64,000 bases of DNA from Dyella_B nitratireducens (GTDB taxonomy: Bacteria; Pseudomonadota; Gammaproteobacteria; Xanthomonadales; Rhodanobacteraceae). The stretch spans positions 5,634,327 to 5,698,326 of the forward strand of contig NZ_CP064032.1 in the NCBI RefSeq assembly GCF_049532905.1. The letters are read 5' to 3'. This document shows, in pieces, positions 8,782 through 18,439 of the stretch. How positions within the stretch are numbered: the first letter of the stretch is position 1; each line of letters begins with the position of its first letter. Both the position numbers and the translations under genes were made by a program. The notes below the pieces were generated by a model. It worked only from the letters and a program-made list of their open reading frames with translations. It was not told where the DNA came from and ran no database searches.

Positions 8782-9777
8782 ATGGACATGCCCCAAATTC
8801 CCACACCCGGGCATCTGCAACAAGCGTTTTCCCGCCTTCGCGACGATCTGAGGCAACAGATCATCGGCCAACCGCGGCTCATCGACTGTCTGCTGATCGC
8901 CTTGCTGGCGGATGGCCATCTTCTGGTCGAAGGTGCACCGGGTCTGGCCAAGACGACGGCCGTAAAGGCCTTGGCCAACCGCATTGCCGCCGACTTTCAT
9001 CGTGTGCAATTCACGCCGGATTTGCTCCCCGCCGACCTCACTGGCACCGACGTATTCCGGCCTCAGTCCGGTACGTTCGAATTCGAGCGTGGTCCGCTGT
9101 TCCACAACATCGTGCTGGCCGATGAGATCAATCGCGCACCGGCAAAGGTACAGTCGGCGTTGCTGGAAGCGATGGCGGAGCGGCAGATCACCGTGGGTCG
9201 CAATACCTGGCCGCTACCCGATTTGTTCATGGTGATGGCGACGCAAAATCCGATCGAGCAGGAAGGCACGTTTGCACTGCCCGAGGCCCAGCTCGACCGC
9301 TTCGTCATGCACGTGACCATCAGTTATCCCGACGCAGCGGCTGAGTTGGCCATTCTGCGCCTCGCCCGGGAGCAGGCGAGCAGGCCGGTACATGCATCCG
9401 TTCCTACCTCAGCGCTAGTGACGCAGGAAGATGTCTTTGCTGCACGTAGAGCCGTGCTCAGCGTGCATGTAGCGCCCGCCTTGGAGCAATACCTGGCGCA
9501 ACTGGTGCTCGCTACACGCGATGCGGGCCAATACGGCCCCGAACTCAAACGCTGGATTGCCTGGGGCGCAAGCCCGCGTGCCACCATTGCGCTGGACCGT
9601 TGCGCACGGGCGCATGCATGGCTGAGTGGACGCGATTTTGCGTTGCCGGAAGACGTGCATGCCATCGCGTACGAAGTGCTACGTCATCGCGTGCTGCTCA
9701 GCTATGAAGCGGAAGCCGAAGGCATCCGCAGTGAGAAGGTCATCAACCGGTTGCTGGATCTCGTTCCATTGCCGTGA
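8782..9777 (+). CDS. MoxR-family AAA+ ATPase
   Basis: AAA+ ATPase of about 331 residues, presumed to be a chaperone for the vWA-domain proteins encoded downstream. Walker A is GAPGLAKT, Walker B is VLADEINRAP, and sensor motif MATQNPIEQEGTF follows, as in the AAA_3/MoxR family. The ATG at 8782 (or the next in-frame ATG at 8788) fits the usual N terminus; the frame is open further upstream, but that would run back through the pilQ terminator. It is first in a six-gene operon whose members overlap or abut. Its stop overlaps the next start by four bases (GTGA). Confidence 0.93.
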   Translation: MDMPQIPTPGHLQQAFSRLRDDLRQQIIGQPRLIDCLLIALLADGHLLVEGAPGLAKTTAVKALANRIAADFHRVQFTPDLLPADLTGTDVFRPQSGTFEFERGPLFHNIVLADEINRAPAKVQSALLEAMAERQITVGRNTWPLPDLFMVMATQNPIEQEGTFALPEAQLDRFVMHVTISYPDAAAELAILRLAREQASRPVHASVPTSALVTQEDVFAARRAVLSVHVAPALEQYLAQLVLATRDAGQYGPELKRWIAWGASPRATIALDRCARAHAWLSGRDFALPEDVHAIAYEVLRHRVLLSYEAEAEGIRSEKVINRLLDLVPLP

Positions 9778-10706
9778 ACGCCATCGTGTCGAATCAAATG
9801 GATGGCGATGGACGCGTCAGCGTTTCGTTGGCGGAGTTGATCGCCTTGCGCGGCCGCGTGGCAAGGCTGCGCATGCCGCCGCAGGATAGCCGCGCCACGC
9901 GAGTGGGAACGCAAACCAGCCGTCTCTATGGCCGCGGCATGGATTACGCTGAATCCCGCGCCTATCAGCCCGGCGACGATGTACGCCGCATGGATTGGCG
10001 TTTGACCGCGCGCAGCGGTCGCCTGCATACCAAGCTGTTTCAGGAGGAACGTGAAGGCCAACTGCTGATTCTGGTCGACCAGCATCCGAGCATGCGCTTT
10101 GGCACGCGCGTGCGCTTCAAGTCCGTGCAGGCGGCACGTGCCGCAGCCTTGGCTGCATGGCATGCAGTGAAGGCCGGTGAGCGCGTGGGATTGATGGTGT
10201 TCGGTGAAAACAGCCATCTGCAACGTCCGCGTGGCGGTTTGCGTGGTGCACTGGATGTGTGTGGGATGCTGGCAAAATACGACGCCGTGGCTTCCGGACA
10301 AAACCAGCTGCTGTCACAAGCACTCCAGCATGTGATCAAACTCCAGCAAGGTGCCAATCGTGTGTTGCTGATCAGCGATGGGCAAAGCAGCGATCAGGCT
10401 GCGCGTGATCGTCTCATCGAAATGATGCGCCATACCGCGGTACGTACGTTGATCGTTGCCGATGCGCTGGAGCTGCAGCCAGCGCCAGCGGGCAATTATC
10501 CGGTTGAACATCACGGCGAACGACGACGGTTGATGCTGCAATCGGTGCATCAGCGTGAAGCTTTCCAGCAAAGCCTGGGTGAAGGGCAAGCAAGACTCGC
10601 AGCGATAGCCATGTCGCTCGGCATTCCCTATCGCGTCGTCGACACTGCTGCCGATCCGCTGGATGCGGTCAGCGCACTGCTGCGCAATGCCGGGGGGCGG
10701 CGATGA
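9774..10706 (+). CDS. DUF58 domain protein of the MoxR/Bat operon
   Basis: Protein of 310 residues with the DUF58 hallmark RAYQPGDDVRRMDWRLTAR near 60-80 and the following strand with VDQHPSM, a vWA-like fold with a partly conserved metal-site motif. DUF58 proteins almost always sit beside moxR and Bat genes; their biochemical role is not settled. The start is GTG at 9774, overlapping the moxR stop. The stop overlaps the DUF4381 gene by four bases. No membrane segments are evident. Confidence 0.92.
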   Translation: MNAIVSNQMDGDGRVSVSLAELIALRGRVARLRMPPQDSRATRVGTQTSRLYGRGMDYAESRAYQPGDDVRRMDWRLTARSGRLHTKLFQEEREGQLLILVDQHPSMRFGTRVRFKSVQAARAAALAAWHAVKAGERVGLMVFGENSHLQRPRGGLRGALDVCGMLAKYDAVASGQNQLLSQALQHVIKLQQGANRVLLISDGQSSDQAARDRLIEMMRHTAVRTLIVADALELQPAPAGNYPVEHHGERRRLMLQSVHQREAFQQSLGEGQARLAAIAMSLGIPYRVVDTAADPLDAVSALLRNAGGRR

Positions 10707-11200
10707 GCATGCAACTTCCGCAAGAGCCCCTGCCGTTGCGCGATATCCATCTACCGCCCAATCCATCGTGGTGGCCGCCTGCGCCAGGATGGTGGGTATT
10801 GCTGGCCGTTGTTTGTGGCGCGCTAATGGCTGGATATCTGCTTTATCGTCGAGCGCGGCGTGCACGTCTCTGGCGAGCGCGGGTTTTGACGGAAATCCGG
10901 CAATTGGCGGATCGCCATGCTCATGATGATGTTGCTTATGCCACCTCCTTGCACCAGCTGTTGCGTAGAGCCGCATGGCGTTACGCCGCCGATGCGCACC
11001 ATCTGCAAGGCGACCCATGGCGACAAACCTTGGCACAAGTACCGGTCGACGATGCCACCCTCGACACATTGATGACGCTCGAAGCGCGCATGTACCAGCC
11101 ATACGCGACCTTCGACCGAACCGCCATCGAAGGGGCTGTCCACCGTTGGCTTCAAGCCGCGTGGCGGCATGTGAAACCCCTGGAGAAGAGCCATGCCTGA
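10703..11200 (+). CDS. DUF4381 membrane protein of the Bat operon
   Basis: Small protein of 165 residues with a Pro-rich N terminus (DIHLPPNPSWWPPAPGWW), one transmembrane helix at about 32-52 and a basic cytoplasmic helical domain. The PP-x-WWPPAPGWW pattern is typical of DUF4381 proteins encoded between DUF58 and vWA genes. It overlaps both neighbours. The function is unknown; it is likely a structural member of the membrane-bound Bat complex. Confidence 0.88.
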   Translation: MSMQLPQEPLPLRDIHLPPNPSWWPPAPGWWVLLAVVCGALMAGYLLYRRARRARLWRARVLTEIRQLADRHAHDDVAYATSLHQLLRRAAWRYAADAHHLQGDPWRQTLAQVPVDDATLDTLMTLEARMYQPYATFDRTAIEGAVHRWLQAAWRHVKPLEKSHA

Positions 11201-12170
11201 ATTCGCATGGCCGTGGGTTTTTGGGCTGCTGCCGTTACCGTGGCTGATCTGGCGCATCCTGAAACCTGCATCGCCAGGACTGGCTCTACGCTTGCCGCAT
11301 GCCTCACTGTCCTGGGCTGTGAGCGGCCATCCATCGACGCGCAGTGCGGCATCTTGGTTGCTGGTGCTCGGTTGGCTTGCTCTGCTCGCCGCCGCCGCAA
11401 GGCCGCAAGTGATCGGGCCGCCGCAAGCGCAAACACATAGTGGTCGCGCCATGATGCTGGCGGTCGATCTTTCCGGCAGCATGGAAACACCCGATATGGT
11501 GTTGGGCGGTCAACAGTTGAGCCGCTTCGGTGCAGTGGAGGCCATCGCGGGTGACTTTATTTCACGCCGCAGTGGTGACGAACTTGGTCTGGTTTTGTTC
11601 GGCACGCACGCGTTTCTGGTGACGCCGCTTACGTATGATCTCAAAGCCGTCCGTGCGCAATTGCAAACCGCCACGGTTGGATTGCCTGGCACGGAGACCG
11701 CTATCGGCGACGCGATCGCCGTCGCCGTGAAACGCTTGGCCGCATTGCCGGAACAGGCGCGCGTGCTGATTCTGCTGACGGATGGCGTGAATAATTCCGG
11801 CAGCATTTCGCCCCAAGACGCAGCGCGTGCGGCCAAGGCTGCCGGTGTGCGCATCTATACCATCGGTATCGGTGCTACGCGCATGGTCGTGCCAGGCTTG
11901 TTCGGTAACAGCGTGGTCAATCCGTCGGCCGATCTGGATGCGGACATGCTCACCTACATGGCGCATGAAACCGGCGGCCAATTTTATCGCGCTACGGATG
12001 GCAATCAGCTTGCTGACGCCTATCGCGCTATCGATGCCTTGGAGCCCATGCCGCAGCAGGGACGCGAATTTCGTTTGCATCATGAGCTGTTCCGCGTGCC
12101 GCTCGCTGTGGCTGGTGTCTGCCTGCTGCTGGGCTTGCTGTGGCCGCGCTGGAAAGGAGTCGGCGCATGA
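11193..12170 (+). CDS. batA: vWA-domain membrane protein, BatA-like
   Basis: Protein of 325 residues with two N-terminal membrane helices (one near 50-70), a von Willebrand factor A domain and a C-terminal membrane helix. The metal-ion-dependent adhesion site is intact: DLSGSM near 90, a conserved Thr in the GTETAIGDAI loop, and LLTDGVNNSG. In Bacteroides-type aerotolerance operons BatA pairs with BatB and is served by the MoxR ATPase. The start overlaps the DUF4381 gene and the stop overlaps batB (ATGA). Confidence 0.9.
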   Translation: MPEFAWPWVFGLLPLPWLIWRILKPASPGLALRLPHASLSWAVSGHPSTRSAASWLLVLGWLALLAAAARPQVIGPPQAQTHSGRAMMLAVDLSGSMETPDMVLGGQQLSRFGAVEAIAGDFISRRSGDELGLVLFGTHAFLVTPLTYDLKAVRAQLQTATVGLPGTETAIGDAIAVAVKRLAALPEQARVLILLTDGVNNSGSISPQDAARAAKAAGVRIYTIGIGATRMVVPGLFGNSVVNPSADLDADMLTYMAHETGGQFYRATDGNQLADAYRAIDALEPMPQQGREFRLHHELFRVPLAVAGVCLLLGLLWPRWKGVGA

Positions 12171-14134
12171 TCGAAGCCCTGCACTCATTCCATTTCTTGC
12201 AGCCGTTGTGGTTATTTGGGTTGCTGGCACTTCCGCTGCTGATCTGGTTCGGCGCGCGCGGCGATGCTTCACAACGTGCACTCAGTCGACTGGCTGATCC
12301 GGAACTCTTGCCACATCTGATGGGCGGCGAGATGCGTCATACCCGCGCTCCTTCGGGATTGCTCGCACTGGGTTGGACGCTGGGTGTACTGGCCTTGGCC
12401 GGTCCCACATGGAGTCGTGTGACGGAGCCGATGTTCAACGATCGTGCTGCGCAGGTCGTAGCGCTTTCACTGTCGCAGCACATGCTGGCGCACGATGTGC
12501 AACCCAGCCGCATTGAACGCGCACGCTACAAGGTGCGCGATCTGCTGATGGCCAATCAGGATGGCTTAAATGCGCTGATTGGCTATGCCGGCCAGTCTTT
12601 CGTCGTGGCGCCACTGAGCAGCGATGCGCACAGCCTGGAGGCATTGCTGGAAGCCATGTCGCCGGACGTCATGCCGGTCGACGGCGACAATGCTGCGCAA
12701 GCTATCCAACAAGGCGTGCAACTGATTCACGATGCCAAGCTCGCCAGCGGCTCGATTGTGCTGGTGACGGATGATGTCGACGCTGCAGCGCAAGCCGCCG
12801 CGCGCGCAGCGCTATCTTCAGGCGTGCACGTTTCCGTGCTGGGCGTTGGCACGGCGCAAGGTGCTCCCATCGCCAGTGCCGATGGCGGCTTTGTGCACGA
12901 TGACCAGGGCAACATCGCCATGGCTCGCCGCAACGATGAAAACCTGCGCGCGCTAGCCGCTGCAGGTGGCGGCCGTTATGTGGCGATGAGTGACAACGCT
13001 GACGACATAGCTGCCTTGCATGGCGTATTGCGTCCGGCACAGCATGCATCCATGGCGGAGGGGCAGGAAGCCGATGCGTGGCAAGACCGGGGACCGTGGT
13101 TGCTGTTGCCGCTGCTGCTGGTTGCCGCCATGGCCTTCCGCCGTGGCTGGGTATTGATGCTCCCTTTGATCCTGCTGCCGATGTTGCCCACCACCGCCAA
13201 GGCATCCGGTTGGCGTGATTGGTGGCAGCGTCCGGATCAGCAAGCAGCCAGCGCGCTACGTCAGGGGGATGCCGCCAAGGCGCAGCGACTTGCGCAGGAC
13301 CCTGCATGGCGAGGTGCGGCAGCCTATCGCGCCGGGGATTACGCAGCGGCGGCGCATGCGCTAGAACAGGCCAACGGTGTGGATGCGCCCTACAACCTGG
13401 GTAACGCGCTTGCCAGGCTTGGGCATTACCAGGATGCGATCAACGCTTACGATCGCGCACTGCGACTTGATCCGCGCAACGAAGATGCGCAAGCCAATCG
13501 CAAACTTGTGCAAGAGGCCATGCGCAAGCAGCAGGCTTCGTCATCCTCGCCGCAACAGCAGCACTCGGGCGGGCACGGCGGCCAGAACAACCAGAATGGT
13601 CAGAGCGGACAATCGCCTGGCCAGCAACAGCAGAGTCAGGGGCAGCAGAACGGTCAATCCGGTCAGCAGCAACAGGGAGGTGATCAACGCCAAAATGATC
13701 AAGATCAGAACGGCCAGCATGGACAGACGGATGCAAGTCAGGAAAACGGAGCGCAGAACCAATCGTCGGCAGCGAACAGCCAGCAAGAAACCGATGCGCA
13801 ACACCCTATGAACCAATCCCTGGCACAAGACGCATCCAAGCCAGTCCCAGCTCCCGCCTCCAGCAGTGAACGGGCGCAGGCCGAAAAGGCGCAACAAGGC
13901 CTGCAAGCGCAAATGGATCGGGCTCTGGCTAGTGCGCGAAAGAAAACGGGCACCTCGCCTGCGCATGAATTAGGTGCCGTTGACAGCGATGATCCACTCT
14001 CGAAGCTCCCCAATGACATACGCCGCGATTTGCAGCGCGTACCCGACGATCCCGGCGCATTGCTGAGAAGAAAATTCGAGTTGGAATATCGTCAGCGCAT
14101 GGGTGCACAACCAGTGGAAGGAGACCAGCCGTGA
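12167..14134 (+). CDS. batB: BatB/BatC-like fusion: vWA domain plus TPR plus Gln/Asn-rich tail
   Basis: Protein of 655 residues. Two N-terminal helices and a vWA-type domain (about 90-290) are followed by two membrane helices (about 300-345), a TPR pair (about 395-450, PYNLGNALARLGHYQDAINA) and a long Gln/Asn/Ser-rich low-complexity region (about 460-560), then a charged tail. This amounts to BatB fused to BatC. The first metal-site Asp of the vWA domain is replaced: the motif reads ALSLS (Ala99) instead of D-x-S-x-S, whereas BatA next door keeps it. I chose the ATG at 12167 because it overlaps the batA stop; the frame is open further upstream. Confidence 0.88.
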   Translation: MIEALHSFHFLQPLWLFGLLALPLLIWFGARGDASQRALSRLADPELLPHLMGGEMRHTRAPSGLLALGWTLGVLALAGPTWSRVTEPMFNDRAAQVVALSLSQHMLAHDVQPSRIERARYKVRDLLMANQDGLNALIGYAGQSFVVAPLSSDAHSLEALLEAMSPDVMPVDGDNAAQAIQQGVQLIHDAKLASGSIVLVTDDVDAAAQAAARAALSSGVHVSVLGVGTAQGAPIASADGGFVHDDQGNIAMARRNDENLRALAAAGGGRYVAMSDNADDIAALHGVLRPAQHASMAEGQEADAWQDRGPWLLLPLLLVAAMAFRRGWVLMLPLILLPMLPTTAKASGWRDWWQRPDQQAASALRQGDAAKAQRLAQDPAWRGAAAYRAGDYAAAAHALEQANGVDAPYNLGNALARLGHYQDAINAYDRALRLDPRNEDAQANRKLVQEAMRKQQASSSSPQQQHSGGHGGQNNQNGQSGQSPGQQQQSQGQQNGQSGQQQQGGDQRQNDQDQNGQHGQTDASQENGAQNQSSAANSQQETDAQHPMNQSLAQDASKPVPAPASSSERAQAEKAQQGLQAQMDRALASARKKTGTSPAHELGAVDSDDPLSKLPNDIRRDLQRVPDDPGALLRRKFELEYRQRMGAQPVEGDQP

Positions 14135-15867
14135 AGTACCGCTGGCTGTTGTGGCTGTGCCTGCTGCTGCCATGGACGGCCATGGCGGCGAGCGTACAGG
14201 CCACGCTGGATCGTAACGATGTGCATCTGGGCGAAACCGTAACGCTCAACCTGCATATCGGCGACGCTGTTACGGCAAGCACGCCGGATCTCAGCGTCCT
14301 GGATCGCGATTTCGAAGTATTGGGTACGTCCACCAGCAGCTCGCTCAGCGTCATCAACGGCAAGCAGAGCGCCGAGCTGATCATCGGTGTTGCGCTGCGT
14401 CCCAAACATCAAGGTGATTTGCAGATTCCGTCGTTGAACTTAGCGGGCAGTCAGACCAATCCACTGACGTTGCATGTGGGACCACCCGATACGACGGCGG
14501 GTGGGCATGCGGGCCAGGACGTATTCGTCGAAGCTGAAGCAAGCGCCAATCACATCTACGTCGGGCAGCAGATTCTCTACACCGTACGACTCTTTTACGC
14601 TGGCGATCTCAACGGCGGCAACTTGCCCAATCCGGATGTCACCGGTGCAGACTTGCAGCAACTGGGCAACGACATCACTTATGGCGCGGACCGCAACGGG
14701 CGTCACTACAGCGTTGTCGAGCGCCGCTATGCGTTGACGCCGCGGCACGCCGGCTCGCTGGTCGTTCCATCCATCGAATTCCAGGGTGAGATGCTCGATC
14801 GCGGTAATCCCAACGATCCGGGTGGCTTTTTCAATCCAGGCGGTCTGTTCGGTAACACCACGCCTGTCACGGCGGATTCGCCCGAAGTAAAGATCGACGT
14901 GCAGGCGCCGCCCGTCGATTGGGGCCAGACAACATGGCTGCCTGCGCGCTCCTTGACGCTCAGCCTGCAAGGTCTGCCAAGCGACGACAAGCTCACCGCC
15001 GGGCAGCCGCTCAATCTTCGTCTGAGCGTGGATGCACAAGGCTTGTCAGGCGATGCGCTGCCGTCGTTGAGTCTGCCGACGATCGATGGTGCCATGGTCT
15101 ATCCCGATCAACCGAAGACAACGACACATGACGATAGTGAATGGCTCACCGGCCATAGCGAGCGTGGCTTCGCGATCATTCCGCAGCGCGCCGGCACGCT
15201 GACCATTCCAGCCATCACACTCACATGGTTCGATGTGCAGAGCGGGCAGAAGAAAGTCGCCACGATTCCATCGCACACCTTGACCGTGCTGGCAGCCAAT
15301 GGCGCGCCGGCACCCGCAGCTTCGACGACGCAGTCCGTCGCAGCGCCTTCGGTGGCCGCGGCAAGCCCAGCTGCTTCGCCAGCTGGCGCAGGAACTGCAA
15401 CCGTCGTTGCGTCGTCCACGCCTTGGCGCTGGATCGCTCTTGGCAGCCTCGCGCTGTGGTTGTTGAGCACGGCAATCTTCGTGTGGCTCTACAAGCGCAA
15501 GCGCCTATCGATGGTTGCGATGACGAAGCCGCACACTGAACCGGCCGATTCGACGCGCGCACTGCGTCAGGCATTCCTGGATGCGGCACGCGGCCATGAT
15601 CGCTCCGTGCAGGCGCGACGCCTGCTTGCCTGGGCGCGCGCCGAGCGCCCGGCAGTACGCAATCTGGGGCAGGTCGCCGAAGCCCTGGCGTCCAACGAAC
15701 AGCGTGCGGCGATAGAACTGCTGCAGCGCGAGCAATATGCCGGCGTGTCAGCGGAAGCGCGCATCGACCTTGCCGCGATTTTCGGAAAGGGATTTGCCTG
15801 GCGGCAGGACGAAAAAGCTGAAAACGACTCACCGCTACCACCGCTCTATCCATTCAAGCTCGATTGA
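14131..15867 (+). CDS. batD: BatD-like protein (oxygen-tolerance family)
   Basis: Protein of 578 residues with a signal peptide (about 1-20, ending AMAAS), repeated immunoglobulin-like beta domains typical of BatD, an Ala/Pro-rich linker near 395-430, one membrane helix at about 432-455 and a basic cytoplasmic tail. A Gly/Asn/Pro-rich insert (near 228-245) lies inside the periplasmic part. It is last in the moxR-bat operon with GTGA overlap. The next gene is convergent and only two bases away, so both transcripts must end inside or beyond the opposing gene; no hairpin is visible at the junction. Confidence 0.88.
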   Translation: MKYRWLLWLCLLLPWTAMAASVQATLDRNDVHLGETVTLNLHIGDAVTASTPDLSVLDRDFEVLGTSTSSSLSVINGKQSAELIIGVALRPKHQGDLQIPSLNLAGSQTNPLTLHVGPPDTTAGGHAGQDVFVEAEASANHIYVGQQILYTVRLFYAGDLNGGNLPNPDVTGADLQQLGNDITYGADRNGRHYSVVERRYALTPRHAGSLVVPSIEFQGEMLDRGNPNDPGGFFNPGGLFGNTTPVTADSPEVKIDVQAPPVDWGQTTWLPARSLTLSLQGLPSDDKLTAGQPLNLRLSVDAQGLSGDALPSLSLPTIDGAMVYPDQPKTTTHDDSEWLTGHSERGFAIIPQRAGTLTIPAITLTWFDVQSGQKKVATIPSHTLTVLAANGAPAPAASTTQSVAAPSVAAASPAASPAGAGTATVVASSTPWRWIALGSLALWLLSTAIFVWLYKRKRLSMVAMTKPHTEPADSTRALRQAFLDAARGHDRSVQARRLLAWARAERPAVRNLGQVAEALASNEQRAAIELLQREQYAGVSAEARIDLAAIFGKGFAWRQDEKAENDSPLPPLYPFKLD

Positions 15868-15869
15868 TC

Positions 15870-16382
15870 TTATAGCGCTTCCCGCCAGATGGCCGCCATG
15901 CGTTCATCGAAGCAGCAAAGCTGCACGTCCATGGCGGGATGGGCAGGCAGCACGTTGCGCAAGCTGGCAACCGCCACCCGTGCTGCCTGCTCAGGTGGAT
16001 AGCCGTAGACGCCGCAGCTGATCGCCGGAAAACCGATGCTGTGAACCTCGTGCCTTGCCGCCAAGCTGATCGACGAGCGATAGCACTGTGCCAGGAGCTC
16101 CGCTTCGCCGTGGTGGCCGCCTTTCCACACCGGTCCCACCGTATGGATCACATAGCGCGCCGGCAGCAGGAATCCCGATGTGATGCGTGCCTCGCCGGTT
16201 GGGCAACGAACGCCGGGCGCTACCTGCGGCAAGCCTCTGCAAGCTTCAAGCAAGGCAGGGCCGGCCGCGCGGTGAATGGCGCCGTCCACGCCGCCGCCAC
16301 CCAGCAATGCGGGGTTGGCGGCGTTCACGATAGCGTCCAGAGCCAGATGGGTCAGGTCGCAGGTGACAACGCTAAGAGCCAT
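15870..16382 (-). CDS. Macrodomain protein, O-acetyl-ADP-ribose deacetylase type
   Basis: Single-domain protein of 170 residues of the YmdB/MacroD class, which removes ADP-ribose-linked groups. Signature segments are present: CDLTHLALDAIVNAANPALL with the ligand-binding NAAN, the Gly-rich GGGGVDGAIHRAAG loop with catalytic Asp, the HTVGP strand and the ISCGVYGYP phosphate-binding loop. It is convergent with batD and divergent from a marR-type gene 44 bases away, so the two may share a regulatory region. Length is normal. Confidence 0.93.
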   Translation of the reverse strand: MALSVVTCDLTHLALDAIVNAANPALLGGGGVDGAIHRAAGPALLEACRGLPQVAPGVRCPTGEARITSGFLLPARYVIHTVGPVWKGGHHGEAELLAQCYRSSISLAARHEVHSIGFPAISCGVYGYPPEQAARVAVASLRNVLPAHPAMDVQLCCFDERMAAIWREAL

Positions 16383-16426
16383 GATTGGGCTTATGCTTGT
16401 GCAACGTGTTACCAGGCGATTGCATC

Positions 16427-16930
16427 ATGCCAAAGACGGAAGATATTTCCTTCGGTTACTTGCTGAACGACATCACCTTGCTGTTCCGCAAGCATTTTGA
16501 CCGCCGTGCGGTGAAATTCGGCTTGACGCGCGCCCAGTGGCGCGCCACCAAGATGCTCTATCACCGCGAGGGGCTGCGGCAGACCGAGCTGGCCGAATTC
16601 CTGGAGATGGAGCCGATCGCGGTAGGTCGGGTGATCGACCGCCTGCAGGCCGCGGGTTTCGTGGAACGGCGGCCGGATCCCAAGGATCGTCGCGCCTGGC
16701 GCCTGTATACCACCGCACAGGCGAGCGGGGTGATCGATGACATGGAGCAGATCGCCCACGAATTGCGGCGCGAATGCACCGTGGGCATCAGCTATGAAGA
16801 AATGACGCAGGCGATGAACGTGCTGACGCGGCTGAAGGAAAACCTGCAGGCACTGGATGTGGCCGAGGCGCCTGCCGAGCAGCGGGAGGTGGATGCCGCC
16901 CTGGCATCGCCGCTTAGCGAGGAAAGTTAG
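16427..16930 (+). CDS. MarR-family transcriptional regulator
   Basis: Winged-helix regulator of about 167 residues. The helix-turn-helix is in RQTELAEFLEMEPIAVGRVI, followed by the wing segment ERRPDPKDRRAW, which is diagnostic for MarR. Helices at both ends would form the dimer interface. I prefer the ATG at 16427 (MPKTEDISF) because the family starts a few residues before this; an upstream ATG at 16385 overlaps the divergent macrodomain start region. Targets are unknown; the divergent macrodomain gene is the natural candidate. Confidence 0.9.
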   Translation: MPKTEDISFGYLLNDITLLFRKHFDRRAVKFGLTRAQWRATKMLYHREGLRQTELAEFLEMEPIAVGRVIDRLQAAGFVERRPDPKDRRAWRLYTTAQASGVIDDMEQIAHELRRECTVGISYEEMTQAMNVLTRLKENLQALDVAEAPAEQREVDAALASPLSEES

Positions 16931-16941
16931 CGCTCGCGCAT

Positions 16942-16966
16942 CCTCCTCTCCCCGTGCGAGAGGAGG
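16942..16966. terminator. Hairpin between convergent marR-type and M28 genes
   Basis: A perfect 9-bp stem CCTCCTCTC / GAGAGGAGG with the loop CCCGTGC lies between two convergent stops (16930 and 16977). There is no long T-run on either side. Position and symmetry suggest a bidirectional terminator. Confidence 0.55.
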
Positions 16967-16976
16967 GTGCAAAAGC

Positions 16977-18422
16977 TCAGTCCTCCGCACCATCGTGCGC
17001 AAACGCGCCCGGCGCCGAACCGAAATCGCCGTTGGCCTCCGCTGCCATGTACGAGAACACGGCGTACACCGCCACGTTCTGCGCCAGCTGCTTGGGATCG
17101 ATCTTGTCCAGCGTGTCGTTGGCGGTGTGATGCCAGTCGAAGTAGTAGGTGCCGTCCTGGGTGAGGCTCAGCGCCGCCATGCCCTTGCCGTGCATCTGCG
17201 AGAGATCCGAACCACCGCCACCGGGGCGCTTGACGTCATAGCTCACGCCGATCGGCGCAAGCACCTTGGCGATCTGCTCGATCGCACCGCGCGCCTCCGG
17301 CTTGACGCTGGCGCTCATCCGCCACACGGGGCCGGAGCCGAAATCCGACTCCGAGCCGAGCTGGAACTTGCTTACGTCGGCGGCATGCTTGTCGGCGTAA
17401 GCGCGTCCACCCCACAGGCCCATTTCCTCGTTGGCGAAGGCGATCACGCGGATGGTACGGTCCGGGCGTTGTGGCAGATCGTGGATCAACTTGGCCGCGC
17501 CGACCGCAATGGCGACGCCGGCGCCGTCATCAATGGCGCCGGTACCCGGATCCCAGGAATCCAGATGTCCGCCAATGGCGACCACCTGATCAGGATACTT
17601 GCGGCCGGTGATCTCGCCGATCACGTTCGCACCGGTGTATTGGCCCTCGATACCGCAATCCAGATCGAGCTTCACCGTGACCGGCTTGCCATAGGCCAGC
17701 ACGCGCTCAAGTTGATCGGCATCCGGATTGGACAGCGCGGCGGCAGGAATCGCCTTGGCGGGATCCATAAAACCCGTCACACCCGTGTGTGGCGTGCGGC
17801 TATTGGCATCGGTACCCGCCGAACGCAGCAAATAGCCGGCAGCGCCTTTTTCCTGCGCGATCACCGGGCCTTGCACGCGAATCGGTGAGCCGATGCGGCC
17901 GTAGTCCATACCGTCCTTGTGCCGCTGCATGCGCTCGCCGATGTACACGATCTTGCCTTTCACGCTGGCCGGATCGGCGGCTTTCAAGGCATCCAGCGTG
18001 GGGAACTGCACCACTTCCGCGGTGAGTCCGCCCTTGGGTGTTCCCGCGGAATAGCCCAGTGCGATAAGTGTCAGCGGTTGCGGAAAGGGGGCCACGATGG
18101 CGCCATGCTCGCTACGGCGCACCCACAGCGGAAAGGTCACCGGCTCGGTGTAGACCTTGTCGAAGCCCAGTGCCTTGAACTTCGCCACCATCCAGTCCCG
18201 CGCACGCTGATCGTTCACACCGCCGGCCAGACGCGCGCCTATTTCGGTGGTCAGACCTTCCACCACCTTGTAGGCGGTGTCGTCGTGCATGGCCTTGTCG
18301 CGCAGTTGCTCGGCCGTCTGCACGGCGGGGGCGGGAATCGTGGTGGGCGCATCCTTGGCCGAAACAAATCCGGTAGCCAGCATCAGGCTGGCAGTGAGCA
18401 AGGTGAGGGAGGGGCGATGCAT
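16977..18422 (-). CDS. M28-family zinc metallopeptidase, secreted
   Basis: Secreted aminopeptidase-like protein of 481 residues with a signal peptide (about 1-23, ending FVSAK). A protease-associated domain occupies the middle and the M28 catalytic domain the C-terminal half. Zinc ligands and catalytic residues are visible: GGHLDSWDPGTGAIDDGAG (His, Asp, Asp), FANEEMGLWGG (catalytic Glu-Glu), SESDFGSG (Asp) and DWHHTANDT (His). It probably cleaves N-terminal residues or dipeptides from peptides in the periplasm or outside. It stands alone, with mscL upstream in the same direction. Confidence 0.92.
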   Translation of the reverse strand: MHRPSLTLLTASLMLATGFVSAKDAPTTIPAPAVQTAEQLRDKAMHDDTAYKVVEGLTTEIGARLAGGVNDQRARDWMVAKFKALGFDKVYTEPVTFPLWVRRSEHGAIVAPFPQPLTLIALGYSAGTPKGGLTAEVVQFPTLDALKAADPASVKGKIVYIGERMQRHKDGMDYGRIGSPIRVQGPVIAQEKGAAGYLLRSAGTDANSRTPHTGVTGFMDPAKAIPAAALSNPDADQLERVLAYGKPVTVKLDLDCGIEGQYTGANVIGEITGRKYPDQVVAIGGHLDSWDPGTGAIDDGAGVAIAVGAAKLIHDLPQRPDRTIRVIAFANEEMGLWGGRAYADKHAADVSKFQLGSESDFGSGPVWRMSASVKPEARGAIEQIAKVLAPIGVSYDVKRPGGGGSDLSQMHGKGMAALSLTQDGTYYFDWHHTANDTLDKIDPKQLAQNVAVYAVFSYMAAEANGDFGSAPGAFAHDGAED

Positions 18423-18439
18423 GGGCGGCTCCTGGTGAC

